A DNA stretch of 64,000 nt from Cladophialophora immunda. Taxonomy: Eukaryota > Ascomycota > Eurotiomycetes > Chaetothyriales > Herpotrichiellaceae. Below, piece after piece: positions 1 to 11,295 of the stretch (the stretch's first letter is position 1; every line of letters starts with the position of its first letter). The notes under the pieces were generated by a model. It worked only from the letters and a program-made list of their open reading frames with translations. It was not told the DNA's origin and made no database searches. Position numbers and translations under genes: made by a program. The stretch covers positions 1,138,485 to 1,202,484 of the forward strand of contig NW_015622542.1 of the NCBI RefSeq assembly GCF_000835495.1, written 5' to 3'.

Positions 1-973
1 AAGACAATGGGTTGGTATTCGACAGGAGATGTCCTTCAATGAGCTTGTGCTGAGGAATCGAGGCGGTACCCTGCTCTTAATCATCGTTCCTCGTCAGCTC
101 GGACAGTCGTGCCTAGTTGATATGCGCAATATTAAGATATCTAGCCAAGGGTGCTTCAACTTATCAGACCCAAATTGTGACGCGGTGTCTTTCACGATGG
201 GCTTTTACAAGATATTGTTGTGATGGAAGGCTGGCCGACAGCCTCGCCAGGCTAACCTCTTTCGCCATAGCCTCCAAAGCCTCGTGTGTCCCTTGCCTCA
301 GCGCACCGGCGACGGCGTTATCTTAAGGAGATGAGATGACCTCTATCTATCAGTATAGTCCCCTCCTCCGTCGTTAGATGCAAATGCAAATTCGACCTGT
401 CGACAATGCCAATAGAGGAACTCCAAGCAAGAGAAGGGGATGTACGCAAGAAGGGGGGGCGATGTGGGCAAAGACCTTTGCAGGAGTTGTCAAACAACAT
501 AGCTAGGCAATAGTCCGCCACCTCCACTCTCAATCAACCTCGTCACTCACACCATGAAGCTTTTCTCCAACAGCTCATGAACCCGAGCTTGGGCCAGTAG
601 TTGTCTCCCTCGGCCATCAGGAACATCTTACGAGACTCCTCCAACAAACCCCCGCACCGGATGGTCATTTGGCTTTCGTTGCGGCGATTTCTCTCCAACG
701 CCATCATGTGGGGTGTGAGCCTATGAGGTGTGTGCATTCTGCGTGCCAATGCCAGTACGAAACGTCCCTGGGGCGATATAAAGCAGAAGTGCCGATCCAG
801 ACACCGAGCTTTCGCTGTCCCTTTGAGACTCCTCAATTCAAGGTCCTACGTATATCGCCACTTGCGGATTCGACATCTTGAGACGACTCACAACTCGTTC
901 TATCCAATTACATACCCCGCGAACCCGGAATTCGAGAATTAGAGGAGGCGATCAACGACTCCAGCAAGTAAAC
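1..973. other. Gene-free left edge, upstream of the SSADH gene
   Basis: No open frame here looks like a conserved protein on either strand; the longest are short and overlap one another. The right part is presumably the promoter and 5' leader of the dehydrogenase that starts at 974. A frame running into that gene opens at 878, but its codons before 974 do not resemble the family, so they are read as leader. Confidence 0.5.
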
Positions 974-2512
974 ATGGCGCCCAAGACGTTGAACGACTTG
1001 AAACGCAAAGACCTGTTTCAGACAAAAGGGTACATCAATGAAAGTTGGGTCGACGCAGCCTCGGGCAAAACATTCGATGTTTATGACCCAGCCACTCTGG
1101 ACAAAATCGCGACCCTCCCTGAAATGGGCGCCGAAGACACCAACAAGGCCATCGCTGCTGCACACGAAGCCTTCCAGAGTTTCAAAAAGACGAGCGCCCG
1201 CCAGCGCGCAAGGTGGTTGCGGAAGTGGAGCGACCTCTGCCTCGAGAATGTCGACGATCTCGCCTTGATTCTGACGCTTGAAAATGGCAAGACCCTGGTC
1301 GAAGCCAAAGGCGAAGTCACTTATGCGGCTTCTTTCCTCGAATGGTTCGCTGGCGAAGCTGAAAGGGTGCACGGCGAGGTTGTCCCTCCAGCCAACTTAA
1401 ACCAGCGTATCTTGACGTTCAAACAACCCATCGGGGTCGCGGCGTGTCTCGCTCCTTGGAACTTCCCAATCGCCATGATAACGAGAAAAGTGGGCGCAGC
1501 GCTAGCAGCAGGGTGCACCACGGTGTGGAAACCAGCTGGGGAAACTCCGTTGAGTTCTCTCGCACAAGCCGTCCTTGCTCATGAAGCTGGATTCCCAAAG
1601 GGCTCCATCAACGTTATCACCACCCTCAATCTTGTCAACGAAGTCGGCGAAGCACTGTGTAAGAGCACTTTGGTCCGAAAGTTGAGCTTCACAGGCAGTA
1701 CTCGTGTGGGCAAACTCCTGGCCAGGCAATGCAGTGACAGCCTCAAGAAGCTATCCCTCGAACTGGGTGGGAACAGCCCGTTTATCGTGTTTGACGATGC
1801 CAAACTCGACACCGCGATCGAGGCGTGCATATTGGCCAAATTCCGAAACTCTGGCCAGACCTGTGTGACTGCCAACCGGATCTTCGTACAGAAGGGCATC
1901 TATGACAAGTTCGCCGAAGCTCTGACGGTCAAGATCAAATCGCTCAAAGTCGGCCCAGGAACCGAGGAAGGAGTCTTCGTGGGCCCACTGACGCACGAGC
2001 GAGCCGTCGAAAAGGCCATGAACCACATTAATGGTAAGGCGACAGGACCTGGTAGATTTTGGTAAATGATAGCTAACTCCAAAAAAACAGATGCTAAGAA
2101 ACACGGCGGCCAGGTCATCCTTGGTGGAGAGCCGTTGAAGGACTTTAAAGGCTACTTCCTCCAGCCCACGATTATCAAAGGGATGAATCGGGAGATGATC
2201 ACCACACGGGAAGAGACCTTTGCTCCCGTTGTCGGTCTCTACGAATTCGACACCGAGGAAGAGGTCATCAAAATGGCAAATGACTGTAACGTCGGTCTGG
2301 GATCCTTCATCGTCACGGAAAACATCCCACGAGCGTTCCGGGTCACCGAGGCACTAGAAGTCGGCATGGTCGGCGTCAACCTGGGGCTGCTCAGCGCTTG
2401 CGAGAGCCCCTTCGGCGGCGTGAAGGAAAGTGGGTATGGTCGAGAAGGCGGCCGACAGGGCATCGAGGAATATCTGAGCGTCAAGTCGATGTTGATCAAC
2501 GTCGCCAATTGA
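974..2512 (+). CDS. Succinate-semialdehyde dehydrogenase (NAD(P)+), aldehyde dehydrogenase family
   Basis: The protein is predicted to oxidise succinate semialdehyde to succinate, the last step of the GABA shunt, in cytosol or mitochondria. There are two exons, 974-2033 and 2091-2512, with a 57-nt intron (GTAAGG donor, GCTAAC branch, AACAG acceptor); joining them gives 493 residues, the usual family size. Visible signatures are the cofactor-pocket stretch APWNFPIAM, the general-base glutamate in LSLELGG, and the catalytic cysteine in NSGQTC. The C-terminal part has FGGVKESGYGREGG, typical of the SSADH subgroup. The start was chosen at ATG 974 (MAPKTLNDLK) because the upstream in-frame codons look like leader. 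No clear mitochondrial targeting peptide is visible. It could also be a broader-specificity aldehyde dehydrogenase. Confidence 0.9.
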
Positions 2513-2583
2513 GCATTGGGGGACATTTTAGCTCAGTAAAATTGTAAAAACGTCAAGTGACTCGGGAAGTTGACAGGAATGTC

Positions 2584-3273
2584 CTAATCCGCTTTCTCGC
2601 CTTTCTGTTCTGCTCCGGCCCCCTTTTGCCCATTTGCCGTCTTTATCTCTTCGTAATATAGCATCGCGTACCGGGTCAGGATCATCAGGCCGATAGCCCG
2701 ATTCCTCGCCTCGGGGGCGCCTTGGCCGTGCGTAGCAAAATAGTAGACGTCGAGCCCGATCCCAGCGATCAGCTGCACCCAGCCCGTGACGCGCAGGATT
2801 GGCCTGAACGAAGACACGCCGCCAAAGTAGGCGTACATCCAGAAGTGGTGGAGGCAGTTGAGAAAGGCGAACAGCTGCCAGTCCGTGGCGTTCAGGACGC
2901 GGAAGTAGGTCAGGAAGGGCGTCGTGATGTGGTGGAACGCCATGTGCGGGTTGATCGCGGTCCCCGCGGCGACCAGGTTGAAGACGTCGATGTACTCGTA
3001 GAACTTGGACAGGTGGTAGACGTACGCAAGGTCTGCGCTCTGGACCTGCTCGAGGTCGTGGAAGTGGAACACGTCGTTGAGTATCAAGTACGCCAGTCCC
3101 AGCGAGAACAGTGCGTAGACCTGGCTGTTGAGGCGGGTTATCGGTCGGGCGACGGCGAAGGGCCCGTTGCGCGCGACATAGCCTTTCAAGGTGCTCCAGA
3201 GAAAGACAAATGGTCCCGTGGTCAGAATGACGCTTTGGAGCGAGGTCAAGGGTCTGTCGTCTTCGAAGGCCAT
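2584..3273 (-). CDS. ELO/SUR4 family fatty-acid elongase-like membrane protein
   Basis: This is a single-exon protein of 229 residues, starting at the ATG at 3273 (MAFEDDRPLTS). ELO proteins are ER membrane condensing enzymes that add two-carbon units to very-long-chain acyl-CoAs. Family motifs are recognisable in order: KFYEYIDVF (the KxxExxD motif), a histidine box, NCLHHFWMYAYF (the NxxxHxxMYxY motif) and TGWVQ. Several hydrophobic segments are present. Two oddities stand out. The protein is shorter than most elongases (about 270-350 residues), and the histidine box reads HMAFHH, with three residues before the HH pair instead of the usual two. Family membership is seen; elongase activity is inferred. 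It converges with the SSADH gene, leaving only 71 bp between stop codons. Confidence 0.75.
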   Translation of the reverse strand: MAFEDDRPLTSLQSVILTTGPFVFLWSTLKGYVARNGPFAVARPITRLNSQVYALFSLGLAYLILNDVFHFHDLEQVQSADLAYVYHLSKFYEYIDVFNLVAAGTAINPHMAFHHITTPFLTYFRVLNATDWQLFAFLNCLHHFWMYAYFGGVSSFRPILRVTGWVQLIAGIGLDVYYFATHGQGAPEARNRAIGLMILTRYAMLYYEEIKTANGQKGAGAEQKGEKAD

Positions 3274-3581
3274 GTTTGCTGAACCGAGAGATCCGCTGCG
3301 CAGAGAAAGTTGAGGCCAAACAGCAGGGTTTTCAGTGTATTGAGAGTGTTGGGAGCAGGTCGGTTGATACAAAACCATTAATACTGTTTGATCATCGAAG
3401 CGAGTGAGCTGTGGTGAGTCACAAAGCAGATGCAACGCTCGTGCAGCGCGGGTTTATAAATAGCAGAAATTGGTGCCAATGGGGTGTAGGCAGACAACGC
3501 TATGAATTCCAGCTATACATACACCGAGTATCTATACGCAGGACTAGGTACAGCCTGACCCATCACTGCGGTATCTACTCA
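3274..3581 (-). promoter_or_regulatory. Promoter region of the elongase-like gene, with a TATA-like box
   Basis: This is the spacer between the elongase start at 3273 and the stop codon of the RINT1 gene at 3582. On the minus strand a TATTTATAAA-type sequence lies near 3453-3462, about 180 bp upstream of the ATG, a plausible TATA element. Nothing else is recognisable. Confidence 0.35.
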
Positions 3582-6157
3582 TCACCCATTCAACTCAACC
3601 CTCCGCTTCAGAATGTTCCTTGCTTCCCCTTCGCTGAGATGATATAGGCCCATGTCCCTGAGAGCCTTTCGTGCTGCTTCGTTGCTCTCAAAGATCAGTT
3701 TTTCCACATCCCAGAGTCCAAGCTTCTTGAGGCCGCCATCATCATTGATAGCTTCGTCCGTGGTGGCTTGCCCCTTTGCCTTCTCCCCAATTTCATCATC
3801 ATCAAAGCCCCACTCATCTTCTTCGCCGTTCCCTAGGCCTTGCGAAGCATCCAGAGAAAGAAGATAGACTGCCTCTTCGAGCCGTTTGAGACCCGCTCCC
3901 GTAACTCCTCGCAAGCTGCTGTTTTTTTCGATGGTTGCTTTGATCTCAGACAGGTCCCTCGCCAGCTGTGCTGCACCAGTGGCTGAAAATGTATGGTGCA
4001 TTATAACGTTATCGTAGATCTCTCTCTGTAGTGTCGAACAGTAATGCTTGCATATCCGTCGCATCGATCCCTGTGCGAGCACTCGAGAAAGGTACCCCAG
4101 CAGGGTGGCTGTTGTTTGGAAAAAGCCATCAAGACTTGGGGAGGGCGTCATTGCAGCCGGATCGGACGGTGTCTCAACAAGAGTCGACCACTGTGCAAGC
4201 CTGACATATGATCGAAGTGCCCCTCTCAGGTTGATGTCGAAGAAGCGGAGCATTTCCTCCTCGCTACGTTCGCGTAGTCGCCGGTATGCCGAAGCAGTCT
4301 GGTCGAAAAGACCACTTCCGTCTGTATCCCCATCCGTTTCCGTTCCTTTTGACTTGATGGTCGTTGAGGTCTTATCGGCCACGTCATCCACCTTCAGATC
4401 TGTGCCAATCGGTGCACCTGTGCCGCTATTCGCTTTGGCTCGATATTGAAGTTCATCCCACAGTTCCAAAAAGAAAACCTCATCATTCCAGTCCGACATT
4501 TTCCGTTCAAGAAATTCAGCACTACCAAATATCTTGGCTAGTGATTCTAAGCCCTTTAAGCCGAAAGCTTCAGCTTCAGACTGTCCCTGAAGTAGCCGGC
4601 CGGCCGTATGGGAGGATACAAGATATGCCTGCAACCCGCCGTGGAGATGGTTGTGATAATCATCAAAGATAGACAGTTGAATCTCCAGAAGAAACTTCAT
4701 CTTCTGACTGAAAGACGAAAGGGCTCGGTATCGATCCGTGATCGTCTCCAAAAGATCATTGACGCGAATTGCTCCTTTCGTCGGCTTTGTCTGGGTGGCG
4801 TCTGCATCAAACTCAATATCGTTGCTGTCCGAAGCATCTCTAATACTCCTGTATCGAGAAAGAGCAAAATCTTTCTCAACCTTAAGCCATAGGGCAAAGT
4901 AGCCATGTGTGGTCAGCACCCTCCAAGTAATCCCTCTCCACTCTGCCAGCATCCTGGGAATCGGCACGTATCCCCATGTGTCACGAATGGCAGTATCGAA
5001 CACCATCAACTCGTGCATGAAGTGAGACATCAATTGTGGTTGTTGAGAGATTTGCGGCAGAAAAGACAAGCATTTTGCTTCGACCATCGGCAGCAGTGCT
5101 GTGATGAACGCAGAGACTGCGTCAGTATAGATAGATTCCAGAGCCTCAGATTGACGCGCTCTGTCATCCAATATAGGGCCCAACATATCGCTCATGAAAC
5201 CGCTGTGTGTCTCTAGTAGATCTAGGACGTGAGTGAGGAAGTATTCGGGCTTGTCCAGTCGATTCGTGGGTCTGTCTCCGTAAAAGTGATATCGGAACCT
5301 CGCTGTCAAGGGTTGAACCATGACCTCCAGCGGGAGTAGCACGACAGGGTCAAGAGTCGAAGACCGACTTCCAGGGTCGAACCTTGCGAACGCTCCGATC
5401 AGGTCTGGATCTTGTAGCTGAAGAAGCAATCTGACTTCCTGCTCCCATTTCTCCTGTACGTTGCCCGGAAATTTCAACTCTTTGCCCGGCCAATTCATTT
5501 GTGTAAGAGTTTCCCGCAGACTCCCTTCCAGAGATCCTTTGATGGTGGAATAAAGCTGTTGGGATTGTTGCTCGAAGAGATATGCCAGTTGAGGCGCTGC
5601 CCCTTCCGCAGCAGGCTGCGCATCCTGGATGTGCCTCCAAATCTCCCTCAGCCGAATATATGCTTTGACTGATATGCCCGGATGTGCATCTAAGTTCTCT
5701 TTCGCTTGGCCGCTCAAACTGTTCAACTGTTGGACCAATTCCAGATAGCCTTGAGCAACCTCCAGACTGCGTACTTTATTCATCCTAGCTTCAACCTTTT
5801 GCGCAGCATCATCGCTCACGTTTGATTGTGCAAGCGCTCTCAGCCGCTGGTCTATATCGTAGTGTTCCCTCCTGCATTCTTCGGCCCTCTCTCTTAAGTC
5901 GTTGGATCGTTCATTGACTCTGTTCACAGCTTCTGTGTAGTTTTTCCGGGCGTCTTCGAGCTGAGGCACAGTTAGATGCCGCACAAGTTCAAGACAAGAA
6001 ACCTCACCTGCTTCCGCAACAGGTTTTGCTGTTCCTGCACTCGTTGCAACAGGCTGTCCACCTGTTCTAAGTCTGCCGCGGTCTGTATCTTGTCATTCAA
6101 GTAGTCCTCCACCCGCGTCTGCACGTCCACAGTCTTGGTCATGTAGAGCTCAGCCAT
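3582..6157 (-). CDS. RINT1/Tip20 family vesicle-tethering protein
   Basis: RINT1/Tip20 is the core subunit of the Dsl1/NRZ complex, which tethers Golgi-derived COPI vesicles at the ER. There are two exons, 6157-6008 and 5960-3582. The 47-nt intron has a GTGAGG donor and a CTCAG acceptor in phase 0. The N-terminus has the family's coiled coil (VEDYLNDKIQ, then LEQVDSLLQRVQEQQNLL). A central stretch YHFYGDRPTNRLDKPEYFL is the conserved signature of the RINT1_TIP1 domain. From ATG 6157 the product is 842 residues; an in-frame ATG at 6271 would add 38 residues, which do not resemble the family start. The gene is divergent from DNA ligase I over a roughly 270-bp shared promoter. Confidence 0.88.
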
Positions 6158-6262
6158 GCTTGCAGTCTGCAATACAGTGGTTGAAGCCTGGTAAAAATTG
6201 GCAACGATATTGCGAGGGAAGATGTGACGTGTCTTCGGTGTGTCTTTCTCCGACTGCGACCA

Positions 6263-6287
6263 GCGCGTCATGGGGTTGGAGACGCGC
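6263..6287. promoter_or_regulatory. Inverted pair of GACGCGC sites between RINT1 and DNA ligase I
   Basis: GCGCGTC at 6263-6269 and its inverse GACGCGC at 6281-6287 form a 7-bp inverted repeat about 140 bp upstream of the ligase ATG. Each arm contains ACGCG, the core of the MluI cell-cycle box bound by yeast MBF, a known regulator of replication genes including CDC9. Binding here is an inference. If the upstream ATG at 6271 were the real RINT1 start, one arm would lie in coding sequence. Confidence 0.35.
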
Positions 6288-6427
6288 CACCATCTTTCAA
6301 CATTTGGTTATGAAGTCACCACTTATCCAGCCTCCTCAACTCCTGAATGCAGGTGCATTATGATTGCCAAATAATCGCTTCGGGTGGCACTGGGCAGTGA
6401 TGCCAGTGCCTGTCATGCTCAAAAGTC

Positions 6428-9043
6428 ATGGAGAGTCCGGCCAAGAGACGGAAGAAGAACGATTCGAAGCCTGCCGCAGTGCCGCACCGAAGCCTTGATT
6501 TCTTCTTTCGCAAGCAAAATGAACAACAGAAAGAAGGAGGAACCGGTACAGTACGACGCGAAGACGGGGAGACACAAGGGTCGTATACTCCGAAGACACA
6601 GCTGACTGATGAGGAGCTGGCCAGAAAGCTCCAAGCAGAATGGGCGAAAGACGATGGATCGCACGAACCCAATCTCAGGGACGCTGGTGGCAACCAGTCC
6701 CCAAAGCCTGCAGAAGAACACGAGCATAAAGCCGAAGAGGATGTGAAAGACTTCGTATCCGCTGCTCTTGGAAAGACCCCTTCACCCGAGCCTATGTCAC
6801 AATCGAACACGAACAAGAATAGTGTACTCGGATTGCAGTCTACGGCTTCAGAAGAAGACACAATCACACTAACGATCCCCTTTGACCAGAGTCCTTTGAC
6901 GTTCGATCCTTCACACTATGTTCCTGATCTGAAGAGGCACTGGGCGGCAGACGGAGGTAACGCGTCATACGCACTTCTAACTCGATGCTTCGTGCTGGTC
7001 AATTCAACTCAAAGTCGGATCAAAATTGTGGACACATTGGTCAATTGTCTCAGAGTCATGATCGAGGCCGACCCGGAGAGCCTTCTGCCTGCTGTCTGGC
7101 TGGCGACGAACTCCATTTCACCTCCTTATATCTCTCTGGAACTAGGGCTGGGTGGCTCTGCGATTTCCAAGGCTTTGAAGAAAGTGTGCGGTCTCGATGG
7201 TGCTGGTTTGAAAACACTTTATGACAAGCATGGAGACGCAGGAGATGTTGCGTTTGAAGCAAAGAAGCGACAGAGCTTCACACTGAGAAAACCGAAGCCG
7301 CTTACTATCAAGAGCGCGTATCAAACGCTGGTCAAGATTGCCAACAGCAAGGGCCATGGCAGTGTTGAACAGAAGCAGCGACTTGTGGAACGCCTCCTCC
7401 AAGATGCGCGAGGACCCGAAGAATCTCGATACGTCGTGAGGACTTTGGTCCAGCATCTGCGAATCGGAGCCGTTAAGACGACCATGTTGATTGCCCTGGC
7501 ACGGGCTTTCCAGCTCTCGCGTCCGGCAGGCGCGGACTTCCCCATCCGAAACGCCGCCGAGCTAGCAAAGCTCAAGAAAGAGGAACTGGCTGTTTTATGG
7601 TCAAAAGCAGAAGAGACCGTGAAGACATGCTTTGCGCGAAGGCCAAATTATAACGATCTCGTGCCTGGCCTGCTGGAGGTTGGGGTGTCAGAAGAGCTGC
7701 TGCTGCGTTGCGGCCTGGCACTGCACATCCCGCTCCGCCCTATGTTGGGTAGCATTACTCGGGACTTGAGCGAGATGCTCACAAAATTACAAGGCCGAGA
7801 TTTCAGTTGTGAATTTAAATACGACGGCCAGCGAGCGCAAGTTCATTGTGACGAACGTGGCAAAGTATCCATCTTCTCTCGCCATCTCGAAGTCATGACA
7901 GACAAATACCCCGATTTGGTGGCGCTGGTGCCCGAAATCCGCGGCGACGGTGTATCCAGCTTCATCTTGGAAGGAGAAGTTGTTGCTGTCGATAGAAATA
8001 CAGGCGAGCTCAAGACCTTCCAGACTCTCACCAACCGAGCCAAGAAGGACGTCGATATCGGTTCCATCCAAATCGATGTTTGCTTATTTGCATTCGATCT
8101 CATGTACCTCAATGGCGAGCCGTTGCTAGATCGCCCCTTTCGAGAGCGACGTGGTCTGCTCCGCAGCATGTTCATTGAGAAAGAACATCACTTTACATGG
8201 GTGAACAGCGTTGATGCCACATCTTCAGATTCCGAGTCTGTGCTGGAGTTCTTCAAATCGGCGACCGACATGAAGTGCGAAGGCATCATGGTCAAAGTGC
8301 TGGACAACTTGCCGAATCCTGATTTTGCGGGCCCAGAAGAAGACGAGGAAGTACCCGCAGCTGCGCCCGTGACCCCAAGCAAGAAGAAAGGCGGCAAGAA
8401 AGGACAAGCCGAAAGACAAGAGGAGAAAGCAAAAGGTACCCGTCGCAAAGCCCTCCTCTCGACATACGAGCCGGACAAACGGCTCGACTCCTGGCTCAAA
8501 GTGAAAAAAGACTACGCGCAGTCGGCCGATACGATCGACCTCATCCCCGTGGCTGGGTGGCATGGCCAAGGTCGCAAAGCGAAGTGGTGGTCTCCTATCC
8601 TGCTCGCGTGCCGCAACCCCGAGACTGGGAGTTTGGAGGTCGTCACCAAGTGCATCTCGGGATTCACGGACAAGTTCTATCAAGCGAACAAGGAGAAGTA
8701 CGCCGAAGACGGCGATAACACGACGCGGACGAAACCGAGTTACATCGAGTACAGCGCGTACGAGCCTGATGTATGGTTCGAGCCCCAAGAAGTGTGGGAG
8801 ATGGCCTTTGCAGACATCACCCTGTCACCGACCTACACGGCCGCGATCGGGCTGGTCAGTGAGGAGAGGGGTCTGAGCATGCGGTTCCCCAGGTTTCTGA
8901 GGGTGAGAGAAGACAAGAGCATCGAAGAGGCGAGTACGAGCGAGTTCTTGGCCGGTCTGTACAGGAAGCAGGAGGCGCGGATCAAGGAGACCGGAAAGGC
9001 TGGAGGAGAAGGGGATGGAGACGAAGACGAGTTTGAAGCTTAG
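6428..9043 (+). CDS. ATP-dependent DNA ligase I
   Basis: This enzyme seals Okazaki fragments and repair nicks in the nucleus and is the fungal counterpart of Cdc9/LIG1. It is an intronless 871-residue protein starting at ATG 6428. The N-terminus carries a basic nuclear signal (KRRKK) followed by SLDFFFRKQ at residues 22-30, a PIP-box-like PCNA-binding motif. A DNA-binding domain follows over roughly residues 160-430. The adenylation motif KYDGQRAQ lies near residue 464, its lysine being the AMP acceptor. Further nucleotidyltransferase motifs such as FILEGEVVAVD and EGIMVK are present. A lysine-rich insert near residues 630-670 splits the catalytic core, a position where insertions are common. 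The tail is acidic. Both sides of the shared promoter with RINT1 are close. Confidence 0.95.
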   Translation: MESPAKRRKKNDSKPAAVPHRSLDFFFRKQNEQQKEGGTGTVRREDGETQGSYTPKTQLTDEELARKLQAEWAKDDGSHEPNLRDAGGNQSPKPAEEHEHKAEEDVKDFVSAALGKTPSPEPMSQSNTNKNSVLGLQSTASEEDTITLTIPFDQSPLTFDPSHYVPDLKRHWAADGGNASYALLTRCFVLVNSTQSRIKIVDTLVNCLRVMIEADPESLLPAVWLATNSISPPYISLELGLGGSAISKALKKVCGLDGAGLKTLYDKHGDAGDVAFEAKKRQSFTLRKPKPLTIKSAYQTLVKIANSKGHGSVEQKQRLVERLLQDARGPEESRYVVRTLVQHLRIGAVKTTMLIALARAFQLSRPAGADFPIRNAAELAKLKKEELAVLWSKAEETVKTCFARRPNYNDLVPGLLEVGVSEELLLRCGLALHIPLRPMLGSITRDLSEMLTKLQGRDFSCEFKYDGQRAQVHCDERGKVSIFSRHLEVMTDKYPDLVALVPEIRGDGVSSFILEGEVVAVDRNTGELKTFQTLTNRAKKDVDIGSIQIDVCLFAFDLMYLNGEPLLDRPFRERRGLLRSMFIEKEHHFTWVNSVDATSSDSESVLEFFKSATDMKCEGIMVKVLDNLPNPDFAGPEEDEEVPAAAPVTPSKKKGGKKGQAERQEEKAKGTRRKALLSTYEPDKRLDSWLKVKKDYAQSADTIDLIPVAGWHGQGRKAKWWSPILLACRNPETGSLEVVTKCISGFTDKFYQANKEKYAEDGDNTTRTKPSYIEYSAYEPDVWFEPQEVWEMAFADITLSPTYTAAIGLVSEERGLSMRFPRFLRVREDKSIEEASTSEFLAGLYRKQEARIKETGKAGGEGDGDEDEFEA

Positions 9044-9365
9044 ATGTCTTGCCGGCAGTGACTGCCAAAACCCTCGGAAAACAGTTGGATTTTCCAAGCT
9101 CACTTGTATAGTAACGCTTGTTCATGCATGAAATGAAATGGATGATGAGATCAAGAAATCTTTTCAGGGATTCAAGCCCCGGTAACACAAATCGGTTCAA
9201 GTCAACGCTGTCCCGGGCCTATTATCTCTTTCTTCCCAGCAAAGGAGGGAAGCATCGTAGTCTCTGTTCCTGCGAGGGGACCGTCTCTTATATCTTGGTG
9301 TTCTTGATTCGAGCAGACGCAATTTCAGAATCTGGCTCTGATTGATGAGACAGGGTAAAGTGCGC
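9044..9365. other. Intergenic stretch between convergent ligase and amidase genes
   Basis: This is a 322-bp spacer between two convergent stop codons. It holds no credible open frame or RNA gene and is presumably the two 3' untranslated regions. Confidence 0.5.
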
Positions 9366-11295
9366 CTATTCCTCGGACTTTTTGCCGGCGAGGACATCGA
9401 TCCACATTTTCTCATCTTTCGGGCGTTGAATCCCACCTCCGCCGGCAAGGAAGGACTCGCCTTCTTTGCCAAATGCGATCAGGTGTTCCTCGCTCCCCCA
9501 GTCGCCCATGGCCTGCGCTTCAGTTAGCCGGTGTTTTGAGTTGTGGACGAGGGAGGAAAAGGAGGGGAGGGGAAAGAAAGAAAAGATCATACCATAAGAC
9601 CAACTGGGACGTTCTCTTCCGTATATCCCATCGGACAGGTGATGGCGGGATTGCCCGTGAAGTTCGCCAGATAGACGTATTCCATAGTCCTCAGGCTCAT
9701 GTCGCCATCGCTCACGCCGTAGCCGCTGGTGACGTCGCTCGGCTTGCCAATCTTCCACCCAGCGCAGGGCGTCGTGGGCGTCAGTATCATCATGCCCGGA
9801 TATTCGTGAAACAGCCACGCCAGGTGACACATCAGAAGATTGCGCAGTTTCTGAGAATATATCAGGTCCTGGGCCGTCGCGTGGGACCCGGCGACATTGA
9901 GGAGCAACTGGTTGTGCCACGACAGCTTGGTGATCTTCTGTGGGGTGATCTGGCTGCGGCTCTCAGACAGAATGGTCAATGCATGCGCCTTCTGCCCCTG
10001 AGGGATATAAGGGATCTTGATGTCAACCACTTCGTACCCGTGAGATTTGACGTATGCATCGACGGCAGCGTTGAACATATCCAGAACAACTTTGTCCGAG
10101 CGGTTGACCCAACTCCGATCAATGCCTAGATATTTCTTACCATTCGCCGGACTGGGTGGTTCCTTGACCAGGCTGTTGGGGAAACCGGAGCTTCTCATTG
10201 CGCCGGGATCAGGTTGAGCCATGACTCGGTAACCCAGGGCGAGGTCATCTATGCTGCAAGCCATGGGGCCCTGAACCACGACGCTATCCACCCAGTCTTT
10301 GCCCACTCTAGCTGATATGCGACCATGGGTGGTCTTGAGCCCATAGATGCCACAAAACGCAGAAGGAAGCCGAATAGAACCACCGCCATCGACTCCCAAT
10401 GCGACTGGGCAAATGCCGGCGGCAACCACAAAACCAGAGCCACCCGAGCTGCCCCCAGTATAGTAGCCGTTATTGTGTGGATTCAACGGAGTTCCCCAAG
10501 TCTGGTTGTTGTTGCTGGTGTCCAAGCCAACCTCATGCATGTTGGTCTTTCCTATTATCACGGCGCCTGCCTCCTGCCATTTCTGCACGCACCATGCGGT
10601 CCGGTCTTCTTTGTCGGTGAAATCAAGCTTGCTGCCAAGGGTCTTTTTGTATCCTTTCAAATCCACCTCGTCCTTGACGGCCAAAGGCACGCCATCTAGA
10701 ACACTCAGCGGATTGCCAGCCCGATATCTTTCGGTGGAGGCTTTCGCGGCGGCTCGTACCAGGTCGACCTTGGAATCGATAAATGCAACAGAGTATGGAC
10801 CGGCAGGTTGGGTGTCTCGCCGTATCAAGGGTAACAGGGACTCAATGACGTCGGAGGGAGTGACTTTGCCAGACTTGTACAATTCGTGGTAATCGGCACA
10901 TGTGTAGTAGTTCGTGTTGGAAGCTCGAGGCCGAGGCGGTGGTAGTTCTGTCAGGCTAGGGGTTGGGTCCCCAGCTGTAAGAGATCGAGGTACGACCGTC
11001 GGGTCGAGCCGAATCTCATATTCATCTAGATGCTTTGTGTCCTTGAGCTTGTCGAAGCCATTGAGCCGCCAGAAGACGCTTTGAATCAAGGTGGACGACG
11101 AAATGCTTCAAAACCTCTTAGCCATATGGCGCACGAGAGAGAAAAGATTCATCCATACATCTTGGAGACAGCAGCTAGTGCGACACCCCGAAGCACAGGA
11201 TTTGAGCCTGCCTCATTCTTGTAAGGAACGTCGGGACCTTGACGGATTTGCGGACGGTGGAAGAATGCATTCGCGTAAACTTCCTGATCTGGCAT
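9366..11295 (-). CDS. Fungal amidase (amidase-signature family)
   Basis: Amidase-signature enzymes hydrolyse amide bonds using a Ser-Ser-Lys triad. I assembled three exons: 11295-11159, 11105-9593 and 9512-9366. The introns are 53 and 80 nt, the second with a GCTAAC branch site, and all phases agree, giving 598 residues. The short first exon is needed because the main frame has no ATG; it adds MPDQEVYANAFF and a conserved NPVLRG stretch. The triad is visible as K about 180 (VPLAVKDE), the cis-serine about 255 in TGGSSGGSG and the nucleophile about 279 in GGGSIRLPS. The tail after the last intron is short. No signal peptide is seen, so a cytosolic location is likely. The natural substrate (acetamide, urea derivatives or a lipid amide) cannot be told from sequence. 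Confidence 0.88.

Noticed and set aside
6158..6271. Upstream ATG at 6271 as the RINT1 start
   Set aside because: The added 38 residues lack family resemblance, whereas the protein from 6157 begins as expected; still possible.
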